The translations under genes and the position numbers were made by a program. A stretch of 11,438 bases of DNA from JAXDLK01 sp034666665 (GTDB taxonomy: Bacteria > Desulfobacterota > Binatia > JACPRU01). The notes beneath the pieces are model-generated. The model worked only from the letters and a program-made list of their open reading frames with translations. It was not told where the DNA came from and ran no database searches. The stretch is from the NCBI GenBank assembly GCA_034666665.1, contig JAXDLK010000146.1:1-11438 (forward strand), read 5' to 3'. This document shows positions 1 through 7,676 of this stretch, one piece after another. Every line of letters starts with the position of its first letter. Positions within the stretch are counted from its first letter, which is position 1.

Positions 1-135
1 GGGATCACCAAGGCCCGCGGTCATCATGGCGACAACGACGGCCTCGCCGCCGTCACCGCCCTGGCGACCGGTGCATCGGCGGGTCGAGCGGAATCTCCGG
101 TCTTCGGCTGTGCCCTCTTCGGTCATCCCGCATGA
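1..135 (+). CDS. 3' end of an unidentified upstream gene (partial)
   Basis: The frame starting at base 1 is open from the window edge to a TGA at 133-135 and encodes about 44 residues with no obvious start inside. Its third codon positions are mostly G or C, as in the confirmed genes here, which is the main reason to call it coding. The peptide (glycine-, alanine- and histidine-containing, ending CALFGHPA) matches no family I recognise. The stop lies 17 bases before the preferred kinase start and overlaps an alternative kinase ATG at 132 in an ATGA arrangement, so the two could be translationally coupled. The stretch is too short to exclude a chance open frame in GC-rich DNA. Confidence 0.3.
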   Translation, partial: GITKARGHHGDNDGLAAVTALATGASAGRAESPVFGCALFGHPA

Positions 136-152
136 TGCGCTGGAGCCGAGCC

Positions 153-2012
153 ATGAACGGCACCGTCGACGCCGCGGCGCTCGAGGAGCGGAAGAACGAT
201 CGTGCGAGCGAGCTCTTCGCCGAGCACGAGCAGGCGATCTTCCGCCGCACCGACCGGGTCTTCGCCGGCATCCTGGTCCTGCAGTGGCTCGCGGGCATCG
301 GTGCGGCGCTCTGGATCTCTCCGAGCACGTGGGCAGGCAGTCAGAGCTATACGCACGTCCACGTCTGGGCGGCGATCTTTCTCGGCGGCGCGATCACGGC
401 CTTCCCGGTGCTGTTGGTGATCGCCCAGGGCGGCGGCGTGGTCACTCGTCACGTGATCGCCATCAGCCAGATGCTGATGGGCGCTCTGCTCATCCATCTC
501 ACCGGCGGCCGCATCGAGACCCACTTCCACGTTTTCGGCTCGCTCGCCTTCATCGCCTTCTACCGCGACTGGCGCGTGCTGATCTCCGCCTCGGCCGTGG
601 TCGCTGCCGATCACTTCTTCCGTGGTCTCTACTGGCCGCAGTCCGTCTACGGCGTGGTCGCGGTCGAGCCCTGGCGATGGCTCGAGCACGCCGGCTGGGT
701 AGTCTTCGAGGATTTCTTCCTGACGATCTCGATCGTGCAGAGCCGGAAGGAGATGCACGCGATCGCCGAACGCCAGGCGAGCGTCGAGACCGTCAAGGAG
801 GTCGTCGAGCAGCAAGTACTCGAGCGGACGGCCGCGCTTCAGGCGAGCGAGGAGCGGTTCCGCTCCCTCAGCGCCTCGTCACCGATCGGAATCTTCCAGT
901 CCGACACCTCCGGCCGCTGCGTGTACGCGAACCAGCGGTGGCTCGAGATCAGCGGCCTTCGCCTCGAGGACGCCCTGGGTGACGGGTGGGCGCAGGCGGT
1001 CCACCCCGACGATCGCGCGAAGCTGGTCGCCGACTGGTCGAGCGAAGCGCCCGGAGGCCATGCCCTGGGCCGGGAGTTCCGCTTCGTCACGGCCGGGGGT
1101 GACGTCCGCTGGGTTTCGACGCGCACGGCGCCGCTCTTCTCGGAAGGCCGGTTCGTCGGCCACGTCGGCACCACGGAGGACATCACCGAGTACCGCGAAG
1201 CGCTCGAGACGGCTCAGCAGTCCGACCGCCTGAAGAGCTCGTTCATCGCCAACATGAGCCACGAGATCCGCACGCCGTTGAACATCATCCTCGGCTACAA
1301 TTCGCTGATCGCGGAGCACTTCAGCGAGCAGGGCGACGACTCGCAGCAGCCGGTGCTCGACAGCATCGCGCGAGCCGGGAAGCGTCTGATGGACACGATC
1401 CACGACATCCTCGATCTGTCGCAGATGGAGGCGAACTCGTTCTCGGTTCAAGCGGTGCCGATCGCGCTCCCCGAGCTGGTCGAGCGGCAGGTCCAGGACT
1501 TCCGCGTGCTCGCCGACGGAAAGGGCCTCCGTCTCTCGTGCTCCATCGAGGAGCCGAAGGCGAACGTCTGGTTCGATCAGTACTGCATCTCCAACGCCCT
1601 GACGAACCTGCTGCAGAACGCGATCAAGTTCACCGACGAGGGCGGCATCTCGGCGAAGCTGGCGCGCGACGCCGAGGGTTGCCTGGTGCTCCAGGTCCGG
1701 GACACCGGGATCGGCATCGATCGGTCGTTCCTCACGCGTCTCTTCCATCCGTTCTCGCAGGAGGACTCCGGCTACACGAGAAAGTTCGAGGGATCGGGCC
1801 TCGGGCTGGCGCTCACCAAGAACTACGTCGAGATCAACGGCGCACGATTGAGCGTCGACAGCGAGAAGGGGAAAGGCTCCGTCTTCACGATCCAGTTCTC
1901 ACGGGAGAGCGAGCTTGCCACGGGCACGGCGTGCCCGGCCGCTCCCGCCCCGCTCCTGAATGTGCCGCCATCCGCGAGCGGCCTGCTGCGACCGACCGCG
2001 ACTGCCTCCTGA
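153..2012 (+). CDS. Membrane-anchored PAS sensor histidine kinase
   Basis: This is a two-component sensor kinase of 619 residues. Residues about 37-195 form a hydrophobic multi-helix membrane region with two HxH motifs (HVHVW and, in the conserved-looking stretch GRIETHFHVFGSLAF, HFH); I know this region from other bacterial kinases, but it has no well-defined function. A short coiled linker (about 200-230) leads to a PAS domain (about 232-350). The HisKA dimerisation domain follows with phosphoacceptor His370 in MSHEIRTPLN. The HATPase domain has the N box NLLQNAIKFT (from about 485), G1 box DTGIGID and G2 box GSGLGLAL. The tail after about 585 is proline/alanine-rich, and there is no receiver domain, so phosphate must pass to a regulator outside the window. 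Start 153 is preferred because TGGAG lies 7 bases upstream; ATG 132 and 135 are in-frame alternatives. The signal sensed is unknown. Confidence 0.93.
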   Translation: MNGTVDAAALEERKNDRASELFAEHEQAIFRRTDRVFAGILVLQWLAGIGAALWISPSTWAGSQSYTHVHVWAAIFLGGAITAFPVLLVIAQGGGVVTRHVIAISQMLMGALLIHLTGGRIETHFHVFGSLAFIAFYRDWRVLISASAVVAADHFFRGLYWPQSVYGVVAVEPWRWLEHAGWVVFEDFFLTISIVQSRKEMHAIAERQASVETVKEVVEQQVLERTAALQASEERFRSLSASSPIGIFQSDTSGRCVYANQRWLEISGLRLEDALGDGWAQAVHPDDRAKLVADWSSEAPGGHALGREFRFVTAGGDVRWVSTRTAPLFSEGRFVGHVGTTEDITEYREALETAQQSDRLKSSFIANMSHEIRTPLNIILGYNSLIAEHFSEQGDDSQQPVLDSIARAGKRLMDTIHDILDLSQMEANSFSVQAVPIALPELVERQVQDFRVLADGKGLRLSCSIEEPKANVWFDQYCISNALTNLLQNAIKFTDEGGISAKLARDAEGCLVLQVRDTGIGIDRSFLTRLFHPFSQEDSGYTRKFEGSGLGLALTKNYVEINGARLSVDSEKGKGSVFTIQFSRESELATGTACPAAPAPLLNVPPSASGLLRPTATAS

Positions 2013-2014
2013 GC

Positions 2015-2031
2015 CGGGCGGCGATCGCCCG
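2015..2031 (+). terminator. Possible hairpin terminator after the kinase gene
   Basis: A perfect 6-bp stem (CGGGCG with CGCCCG) closes a 5-base loop three bases after the kinase stop codon. There is no following T-run, so it would be a weak intrinsic terminator or just an RNA 3'-end stabiliser. It is the only structure I see between the kinase and cobQ. Confidence 0.3.
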
Positions 2032-2123
2032 TCGCGTCGTTGCAATCGAGCTTCCGCGCACCTACTCGTGCGTCGGTGCGTGTTCGATCGCCGGCGGCGT
2101 CCGAGGTTGCGACGGGGCATGAA

Positions 2124-3596
2124 GTGAGAGCCCGCAGGCGTCGCGCGCGTAGCCTGATGATCCAAGGCACCGGCTCCGACGTCGGCAAGTCCCTGATCGT
2201 CGCCGGTCTCTGCCGTGTGCTCGCGGCGCGCGGCCTGCGGGTCCTGCCGTTCAAGCCGCAGAACATGTCGAACAACGCCGCCGTGACCGCCGGCGGCGGC
2301 GAGATCGGCCGCGCCCAGGCGCTGCAGGCCCGGGCCTGCGGCGTCGTTCCCACGGTCGACATGAATCCCGTGCTGCTGAAACCGGAGAGCGACGTGCGGG
2401 TGCAAGTCGTCGTCCGCGGAACGGTCCTGTGCCCCGCGGATGCGACGCCATACCAGGAGCTGAAGCGTGGGCTCATGAACGTGGTGCTCGAGAGCTTCGA
2501 GCGGCTCGCGGCGGAGGCGGACGTGGTGCTCGTCGAGGGGGCGGGCAGCCCGGCGGAGGTGAACCTGCGCGACGACGACATCGCGAACATGGGATTCGCC
2601 GAGGCGGCCGACGTTCCCGTGGTGCTCGTAGGCGACATCGATCGCGGCGGCGTGATCGCGGCGTTCGTCGGCACCTGGGAGCTGCTTTCGCCGGACGAGC
2701 GAGCTCGGGTGCGCGGCACCATCGTCAACAAGTTTCGCGGCGACGTCCGCCTCTTCGACGGCGGAAGGAGGATCATCGCGACACGGACCGGATGGGCGGA
2801 CTGCGGCGTGGTGCCGTACTTCCCCGAGCTCCGTGCGCTGCCGTCGGAAGATGCGGTCGACCTACGAAGCGAGAGAAAACCGGGTGCAGCGATTCGCATC
2901 GTCGTGCCGGCGTTCCCGCGGATCGCGAACTTCGACGACCTCGATCCGTTGAACGCCGAGCCGGACGTCGAGGTCAGCATGATCGAGCCGGGACGGGCGC
3001 TCCCCGGTGACGCGGACCTCGTGATCCTTCCCGGAACGAAGGCGACGATTGCCGACCTCCGCTTCCTGCGTGCCACCGGGTGGGACGTCGATCTCCAGGC
3101 GCATCTCCGCCGCGGCGGACACGTGGTCGGGGTCTGTGGGGGGTACCAGATGCTCGGTCGAGTCATCGAGGATGCCGACGGCATCGAGGGACCACCCGAT
3201 CGAGTGGAGGGCCTGGGACTCCTCGACGTCGAGACGCGGATCGGCCGAGCGAAAGTTCTGACGCCCGTTCGCGGCGTCGAGGTCTCGAGCGGAAAGGCCG
3301 TCCTCGGATACGAGATGCATCTCGGAGAGACTCACGGACCGGACCGCGCACGACCATGGCTTCGCCTGGAAGGCGGCGCCGAGGGGGCGACGTCGCGGGA
3401 CGGGCGGGTACGCGGTTCGTACGTCCATGGACTCTTTGCGGCAGACGAGTTTCGCCACGCGTTCCTCGCCGGAATTCGCCACCGCGCGACATCGGGGCTG
3501 AGCTACGAGGTGGTCGTGGACGGCGTGCTCGACGCCTGGGCGGCCCACCTCGAGGCGCACCTCGACGTCGACCGGCTGCTGACGTTCGCGACGTGA
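2124..3596 (+). CDS. cobQ: Cobyric acid synthase (glutamine-hydrolysing)
   Basis: The enzyme amidates four carboxyl side chains of adenosyl-cobyrinic acid a,c-diamide using glutamine and ATP, giving adenosylcobyric acid in cytosolic B12 synthesis. The N-terminal half is the dethiobiotin-synthetase-like ATPase: MIQGTGSDVGKS P-loop, FKPQNMSNN, then LRDDDIANMG, GDIDRGGV and VNKFRGD. The C-terminal half is the class I-like amidotransferase, with nucleophile Cys338 in GVCGGYQMLG and His435 in GSYVHGLF. At 490 residues it is of normal family length. GTG 2124 is chosen because GGGG lies 6 bases upstream and it keeps the first beta strand before MIQGT; ATG 2157 would start directly at MIQGT with no ribosome site, and TTG 2040 adds an unsupported extension. 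No other cobalamin gene or B12 riboswitch is visible, so it stands alone here. Confidence 0.96.
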   Translation: MRARRRRARSLMIQGTGSDVGKSLIVAGLCRVLAARGLRVLPFKPQNMSNNAAVTAGGGEIGRAQALQARACGVVPTVDMNPVLLKPESDVRVQVVVRGTVLCPADATPYQELKRGLMNVVLESFERLAAEADVVLVEGAGSPAEVNLRDDDIANMGFAEAADVPVVLVGDIDRGGVIAAFVGTWELLSPDERARVRGTIVNKFRGDVRLFDGGRRIIATRTGWADCGVVPYFPELRALPSEDAVDLRSERKPGAAIRIVVPAFPRIANFDDLDPLNAEPDVEVSMIEPGRALPGDADLVILPGTKATIADLRFLRATGWDVDLQAHLRRGGHVVGVCGGYQMLGRVIEDADGIEGPPDRVEGLGLLDVETRIGRAKVLTPVRGVEVSSGKAVLGYEMHLGETHGPDRARPWLRLEGGAEGATSRDGRVRGSYVHGLFAADEFRHAFLAGIRHRATSGLSYEVVVDGVLDAWAAHLEAHLDVDRLLTFAT

Positions 3597-3720
3597 GCTG
3601 CTGCCTCGGTCGAGCGCGACGAGAGCGCCCCCGTTGAAATTCGCAACCGAGCGGTCAACGGTCACGCGCCGGCGAACGTCTGAGCATCTGACCGGAAGCG
3701 GGGCCCGGCCCCCGATTGCA

Positions 3721-3728
3721 AAAGGAGA
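3721..3728 (+). promoter_or_regulatory. Strong ribosome binding site deciding the cupredoxin start
   Basis: AAAGGAGA, with its AGGAG core 5 bases before ATG 3733, is the best Shine-Dalgarno match in this part of the window. It fixes the start at 3733 rather than the in-frame ATG at 3634, which would place 33 charged residues before the signal peptide. Confidence 0.75.
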
Positions 3729-3732
3729 TCTC

Positions 3733-4200
3733 ATGCTCGGAAAGAATCGTCATGCCTCCCGAACCCTTCTCTCGATCGCGGCCGCGGCCGTGCTCGCCTC
3801 TGCCGGAACCAGCGGCGCGGTGGTCAAGAAGCAAGTGATCGTGCCGGAGGCGGACCGATTCACGCCCTTCACTGTGACCATCCACGTCGGCGACTCGGTC
3901 GAATGGGTGAACAATGACGGGGACGATCACACCGTGGTGAGCGACGACGCGTTCAACACGGCGGGCCACAAGGGCACCGACGTGCTGCTCCCGGGCACGG
4001 ACAACAACGGTGGCGAGCCGAGCACGTTCAAGCTCCGGTTCAATCACCCGGGCACGTTCGTCTACTACTGCCGGTTCCACGCGCACCTGGACGCGGAGAA
4101 CCAGCCGGTAGCGCCGGGACCTGACGGCGGGATCGAAGACGGCAGCAACTTCGGTACGCCGATGATGGGAATCATCACCGTCAAGCCGCCGCGCAACTAG
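3733..4200 (+). CDS. Exported cupredoxin (plastocyanin-like type 1 copper protein)
   Basis: This is a 155-residue precursor with a signal peptide: a basic start, then LLSIAAAAVLASAG, with probable cleavage near residue 29. The mature part is a single cupredoxin domain that would carry electrons in the periplasm or outside the cell. Likely copper ligands are His66 (DDHTVV), Cys113 and His116 (YYCRFHAH) and Met144 or Met145 (PMMG). In ordinary plastocyanin-like proteins the Met follows the His by about 5 residues. Here some 28 residues rich in Gly, Asp and Pro intervene, so the ligand loop is unusually long, and His118 is a competing ligand. The nearby exported di-haem cytochrome is a conceivable redox partner, but the genes are far apart and not co-transcribed. 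A perfect hairpin overlaps the stop codon. The fold call is firm; the physiological role is unknown. Confidence 0.88.
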   Translation: MLGKNRHASRTLLSIAAAAVLASAGTSGAVVKKQVIVPEADRFTPFTVTIHVGDSVEWVNNDGDDHTVVSDDAFNTAGHKGTDVLLPGTDNNGGEPSTFKLRFNHPGTFVYYCRFHAHLDAENQPVAPGPDGGIEDGSNFGTPMMGIITVKPPRN

Positions 4201-4213
4201 AGCGTCGCGGCGG
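4186..4213 (+). terminator. Hairpin overlapping the cupredoxin stop codon
   Basis: A perfect 8-bp stem (CCGCCGCG with CGCGGCGG) closes a 12-base loop that contains the stop codon. A second, mutually exclusive 6-bp hairpin (GCGGAG, two bases, CTCCGC at 4210-4223) overlaps its 3' arm. No T-run follows, so this is a candidate terminator or mRNA-end structure only. Confidence 0.4.
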
Positions 4214-4509
4214 AGCTCTCCGCAGGTTCCACGAGGTCGGCGTGCCCGAACGGTCAGGCGGTCCCATGCCTTTGTCGCATCTCCAGCGGGCGCTCGTAGC
4301 CTCGGGTTGGCGGTCGACCTGTGCGAAAAGTTCTTTGCCGCTGGGCGACCATCTGTTATTCGTCAGCCGCTCTAGCGAAATCTCATTCCCAGGAAGTCCC
4401 GCGAGACGGTTCATCTGTCGGTGATCGTGGTCACTCCGGCCCTGCCCGCTGCAGGCGGGAGCGGGCCGGGTTCTCCGAACATCTGGAAAAGAAAGAGCAG
4501 GATGCCGTG
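4201..4509. other. 309-base intergenic region with a leader hairpin
   Basis: I see no convincing gene here. A 60-codon open frame at 4242-4424 lacks a ribosome site and resembles no protein. The stretch 4321-4400 is less GC-rich than its surroundings and could hold the promoter of the downstream beta-propeller gene, but I cannot pick out a well-spaced -35/-10 pair. Bases 4436-4469 can fold into a two-part hairpin: CCGGCCC with GGGCCGG outside, CCCGC with GCGGG inside, separated by 2 and 3 unpaired bases, with a 5-base loop. It ends 40 bases before the next start codon and has no T-run, so it looks more like a 5'-leader structure than a terminator. Confidence 0.5.
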
Positions 4510-5613
4510 ATGGTGATCGTGAGGCGGTTCCGAACGGTGGCGCTCGCCGCCGTCGTGCTGTCTGCGGCAGTGACGGGGCCCGCGGCTTCTCAGCCGCCGG
4601 CGATCGGCCATACGGACGTCTTCGCTCGCGTCCCGGATCCCGGGATGCCCGAGGGCATCGCCGTCCGTGACGGAGTCGTCCTCGTCAGCACACACAATTC
4701 CGTCTCGGGGAACGCGAACCAGGGGCCATCGAAAATCTTCGCCTACGCGGCCGGCTCCGGTGAACGCATCGGCGAGCTGACGATCCAGGGCCAGAAGCTC
4801 GATCGGACGCACGGCGTCCTGGCGCTGACGTTCGACGCCGGCAGGCACCTCTACGCCGTCGACCAGAACCCCGGTCGCGTGCTGCGGATCGACGTTCCGC
4901 ATGGTGTGTTGAACGCCGTGCAGACCACGTATGCGACGATCGCCGAGCTGCCGAGCTGCCCCCCCGGTGGCGCGCCCCCGACCGCGCAGCCGTGCTCCCC
5001 GACGCTCGTCGACATGCCGACCTGGGCGAACTACGTCGTGTTCGACCGCAGCGGATACGGTTACGTGAGCGATCTCCAGTCGGCCACGATCTGGCGGGTG
5101 CCGCCAGGCGGCGGAACCGCGAGGGTCTGGTTCCAGGATGCTCGCCTCGACAGCTATTTCGGCCCCAATGGCCTGGCGATCGATCCGAGCGGCACCAAGC
5201 TCTACGTCGCGATGACGGCGTCGTTTCAGCCGACCTCGCCCGGGCTCGGCATCATCTACACCCTGCCGCTGGTGAGCTCGCCGCGAGCGGCCGATCTGCA
5301 TACCTTCTTCACGTATCCCGAGCCGGGCGCGGGCCCGGACGGGCTCGCGTTCGGCGCGTCGCGCAAGCTCTACGTCGCGCTCGCCGGAACCAATCAGATC
5401 TCCGTGCTCGACTCGAACGGCACCGAGGCGCTACGCTTTCCCGACGCCGCCGCGAACGCGATGCAGGAGATCCCCTACGACGCCCCGGCGAGCATCGCCT
5501 TCGACGGCGCGGGCTCGATCCTGGTCACGAACCACAGCTTCTTCACGGCCGACCGGAACCACTGGGCCGTGCTCCGAGCGTACGTCAACGACACCGAGCT
5601 GCCGGGTCGGTAG
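4510..5613 (+). CDS. Exported SMP-30/gluconolactonase-like beta-propeller protein
   Basis: This is a 367-residue precursor. MVIVRRFR and the hydrophobic run VALAAVVLSAAVTG form a signal peptide ending near AASQ, so the product is exported. The rest repeats beta-propeller blades with motifs such as GPNGLAIDPSGTKLYVA and GPDGLAFGASRKLYVA. PEG (Glu48), PNG (Asn220) and PDG (Asp277) match the metal-binding Glu/Asn/Asp set of the SMP-30/gluconolactonase/LRE family, whose members hydrolyse lactones or related esters. A hydrolase role is therefore plausible, but NHL-type propellers with no enzyme activity cannot be excluded. The ATG at 4510 has AGGA 7 bases upstream and is followed at once by the signal peptide; the frame is open back to 4321, but that extension is not signal-like. 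The gene converges on the AtoE-type carrier. Confidence 0.82.
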   Translation: MVIVRRFRTVALAAVVLSAAVTGPAASQPPAIGHTDVFARVPDPGMPEGIAVRDGVVLVSTHNSVSGNANQGPSKIFAYAAGSGERIGELTIQGQKLDRTHGVLALTFDAGRHLYAVDQNPGRVLRIDVPHGVLNAVQTTYATIAELPSCPPGGAPPTAQPCSPTLVDMPTWANYVVFDRSGYGYVSDLQSATIWRVPPGGGTARVWFQDARLDSYFGPNGLAIDPSGTKLYVAMTASFQPTSPGLGIIYTLPLVSSPRAADLHTFFTYPEPGAGPDGLAFGASRKLYVALAGTNQISVLDSNGTEALRFPDAAANAMQEIPYDAPASIAFDGAGSILVTNHSFFTADRNHWAVLRAYVNDTELPGR

Positions 5614-5628
5614 ACGTCCGTCTCTTCG

Positions 5629-5644
5629 CCTCTCGGCCGAGGGG
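5629..5644. terminator. Weak hairpin between convergent genes
   Basis: CCTCTCGG followed directly by CCGAGGGG gives an imperfect self-complementary segment (one G.T pair) in the 55-base gap between the convergent propeller and carrier genes. It could stop transcription from either side, but it lacks a T-run on both strands. Confidence 0.25.
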
Positions 5645-5668
5645 GGTCTGCCGCCGCGAGACGCGGGG

Positions 5669-7033
5669 TCAGCAGGGTGCGATCGTGAACACGATCACAC
5701 CCAGGGCGAACCAGAACGCCGCGAAGATCAGCCCGTACCCATAGAAGTCGCGGAAATTCACCCGCGCGATCCCGGCGACGATCGCGTACCAGAAAGGAGA
5801 CGTGAGGTTCCCCATGTGGTCGCCGACGCCGAGCGCCAGCAGGCCGCGCTGCACGCTGACGCCGACGTCCACGGCCGCCTGTGAGGTGACGAATCCCTGG
5901 ATCACCCATTGGCCGCCGCTCGATGGCACGAACGCCGCGACGACCGCTCCCGACACGGCTGCGAGCGTCGGGAACGTGTAGGGCGTGGACACCGACGCGA
6001 CCATCGCCGCGAGCGCTTCCCCGACCGTGGTGTGCTGGATCAGTCCCGCGACCCCGCCGTACAGGTGGTAGATGACGATCACCGGCCACGCAGATACGAC
6101 TCCTTGCTGGAGCGCGGCCGAGAACCTGTGGACGGTGCGGTGCAGGACCAGGCAGAGCAGCAGGAGGACCGTGTTCATCGAGTTGATGTCGAGGCCGAGG
6201 CCGCGGATCGCGAAGTGTTGATAGAGCCAGCCGGCGAGCGCGAGACAGAGGACGGCCGGAACCAGCGGCGTGTGCTCCAGCTGCTCGGAGAACGATTGCA
6301 GAGGTGAGCCATCCGCGGGCAGCTCGTCGATCAGCTTTCGAGCGTCGGGAAACTCGGAAACCGGCCGGCAACGCTTCGGCATGAGGGTCACGCCGAGCGC
6401 GATCAGGATCGCGACGAAGCCGACCTCCTGGAGAATCGCCGCCGGCGACCAGATCGTCGTCGAGAGTGGCAGCACGCCCGTCGTCTTCTCGAGGAAATGG
6501 CCCGGCGTCGCCATCAGCAGCGCTGCCGTCGACGAGAGCCCGTATTGCCAGCAGGCGTTCGCCGCCCACAGCAATGCGAGCAGGAAGAGAAAGTCGACGT
6601 CGATGTGCTTCCGCTGGGCCTCGCTCGCGAAGTGAATCGCGATCAGCGGAGTGACCGCGATTCCGAGACCCCAGTAGAAGTACGCCGCGGTGGCCGTGGC
6701 GAGCACCGCGAGCGCGACGACTTCCGTCCTGGTGCGCGGCAGGCGCGCGAGCGAGGAGATTCCCTTCTTGAAGAGCGGCGTCGCGCCGAGGACCGAGCTC
6801 AGCACGACGATCAGCGTCATCTGCATCGTGAAGGGCAACAGCATCCACAGTCCCTGGTAGTACGCGTCGAGCGTCTTCACCGGTGAGTTGCCGAGCGCGA
6901 GCGCGTAGGCGACGAGCGGGATCAGGAGCAGCACCGAGGCGCTGATCGCATCGGGCACGATCCTGCCCATCACGCGCGCGAAGCGGTCGAGCCAGCTCTC
7001 GCCCGCCGGGGGCGCGGCCACATCGAAGGTCAT
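5669..7033 (-). CDS. atoE: AtoE-family short-chain fatty acid carrier
   Basis: This 454-residue inner-membrane protein has roughly 10-12 hydrophobic helices and matches the AtoE family, whose E. coli member of about 440 residues takes up acetoacetate and short-chain fatty acids. Diagnostic stretches include the N-terminal FARVMGRIVPDAISASVLLL, SSVLGATPLFKKGI, AAYFYWGLGIAVTPL and the signature PSSGGQWVIQG at about residues 370-380. The start at 7033 gives the full N-terminus expected of the family; the ribosome site is only a weak GAGAG. No atoDAB or thiolase gene adjoins it, so its pathway partners lie elsewhere. It is transcribed away from the zinc-ribbon and cytochrome genes. A GC-rich hairpin lies 21 bases upstream of the start codon in the expected leader. 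The family call is firm; exact substrates are not determinable from sequence. Confidence 0.93.
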   Translation of the reverse strand: MTFDVAAPPAGESWLDRFARVMGRIVPDAISASVLLLIPLVAYALALGNSPVKTLDAYYQGLWMLLPFTMQMTLIVVLSSVLGATPLFKKGISSLARLPRTRTEVVALAVLATATAAYFYWGLGIAVTPLIAIHFASEAQRKHIDVDFLFLLALLWAANACWQYGLSSTAALLMATPGHFLEKTTGVLPLSTTIWSPAAILQEVGFVAILIALGVTLMPKRCRPVSEFPDARKLIDELPADGSPLQSFSEQLEHTPLVPAVLCLALAGWLYQHFAIRGLGLDINSMNTVLLLLCLVLHRTVHRFSAALQQGVVSAWPVIVIYHLYGGVAGLIQHTTVGEALAAMVASVSTPYTFPTLAAVSGAVVAAFVPSSGGQWVIQGFVTSQAAVDVGVSVQRGLLALGVGDHMGNLTSPFWYAIVAGIARVNFRDFYGYGLIFAAFWFALGVIVFTIAPC

Positions 7034-7053
7034 CGCGCTCTCACGGCGACCGT

Positions 7054-7072
7054 CCGCGGGAAGCGCCCGCGG
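7054..7072 (-). other. Hairpin in the leader of the fatty acid carrier gene
   Basis: A perfect 7-bp stem (CCGCGGG with CCCGCGG) closes a 5-base loop 21 bases before the carrier start on the minus strand. It could limit ribosome access or be part of an operator; its GC richness also makes a chance occurrence possible. Confidence 0.3.
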
Positions 7073-7256
7073 CGGCGGCTAAGGTTGTCGGTCGAGGCCA
7101 TCGTCGTTCGTCGGCGGGCGATGGCCGAAGGAGCAGCCTCGTCGGGGCGGCGCAGGCTCGTCGGACCATCGTGCGCGTCGAAAAAAAGTCCTTGCAGCTG
7201 CACCGCGCGCCGTTGTACGCGAATTCCTCGAAGAGTCGCGACGGGATAGGGGAGAA

Positions 7257-7439
7257 ATGGCTCTCGTGGTCTGCACACAGTGCGGCTGCCGGGTACCGCG
7301 CATGGATCGATGCGTCGCGTGCTCGACCGCCCTGCCCCGCAGGTCCTGGCCGGCGGTCTTCTTGACGGTGGTCGGGGGCGTCGCCTCCGGGACCTTGTTC
7401 CTCTGGCTCCTCCGATTGCGAATGGCCGTCGCGGGCTGA
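7257..7439 (+). CDS. Small zinc-ribbon, single-pass membrane protein
   Basis: This 60-residue product begins with a compact zinc-ribbon: Cys6-x2-Cys9 and Cys19-x2-Cys22, with an extra Cys11. One hydrophobic helix follows (about residues 31-53, PAVFLTVVGGVASGTLFLWLL) and a short basic tail. AGGGGAG lies just upstream of the ATG, although the spacing of 2-4 bases is tight. The four-cysteine spacing together with a clean transmembrane segment is unlikely to arise by chance, so I treat it as a real gene despite its length. Its function is unknown; zinc-ribbon plus helix proteins occur as small membrane adaptors. It is divergent from the fatty acid carrier, with 223 bases between the two starts. 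Confidence 0.62.
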   Translation: MALVVCTQCGCRVPRMDRCVACSTALPRRSWPAVFLTVVGGVASGTLFLWLLRLRMAVAG

Positions 7440-7676
7440 GCCCTGAGGGCGGCGCCGCGCCCCGGACTTCGTGCGCGAGGCGCGTGATCGCGAACACGCG
7501 AGAATCACCGGACCTCAAAGCCGTGTAGTTCCTCAGTTTCACTCCGGCGCGCCGCCTCGGCTTCCGCCGTCCGCCCCTCCGACGACTGACTCGATCCGCT
7601 GAAGGCATTTGCCGGCGAGCTCTTCGTCGCGAGTCACGGGCGAAGAGGTTCACTCTAACATCAAAAGCGCCACTAA

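Noticed and set aside
1..27. Possible divergent gene starting at ATGATG on the minus strand at 22-27
   Set aside because: Only about nine codons are inside the window and no ribosome site or promoter supports it.
26..982. Long plus-strand open frame overlapping the kinase
   Set aside because: The protein is arginine-rich and featureless, while the overlapping frame shows full membrane, PAS and kinase domains.
2013..2123. B12 riboswitch ahead of cobQ
   Set aside because: The gap is too short for the full element and I find no B12-box-like sequence.
1823..3184. Long minus-strand open frame opposite cobQ
   Set aside because: Ser/Arg/Thr-rich with no domain; it is the complement of an unmistakable CobQ.
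4242..4424. Small 60-codon gene in the intergenic region
   Set aside because: No ribosome site, no motif, no membrane segment; it differs in kind from the credible small gene at 7257.
7181..7218. Promoter for the zinc-ribbon gene (A-run, TTGCAG, TTGTAC)
   Set aside because: Spacing is 15 bases and both boxes are poor matches; possible, but too weak to list as a feature.
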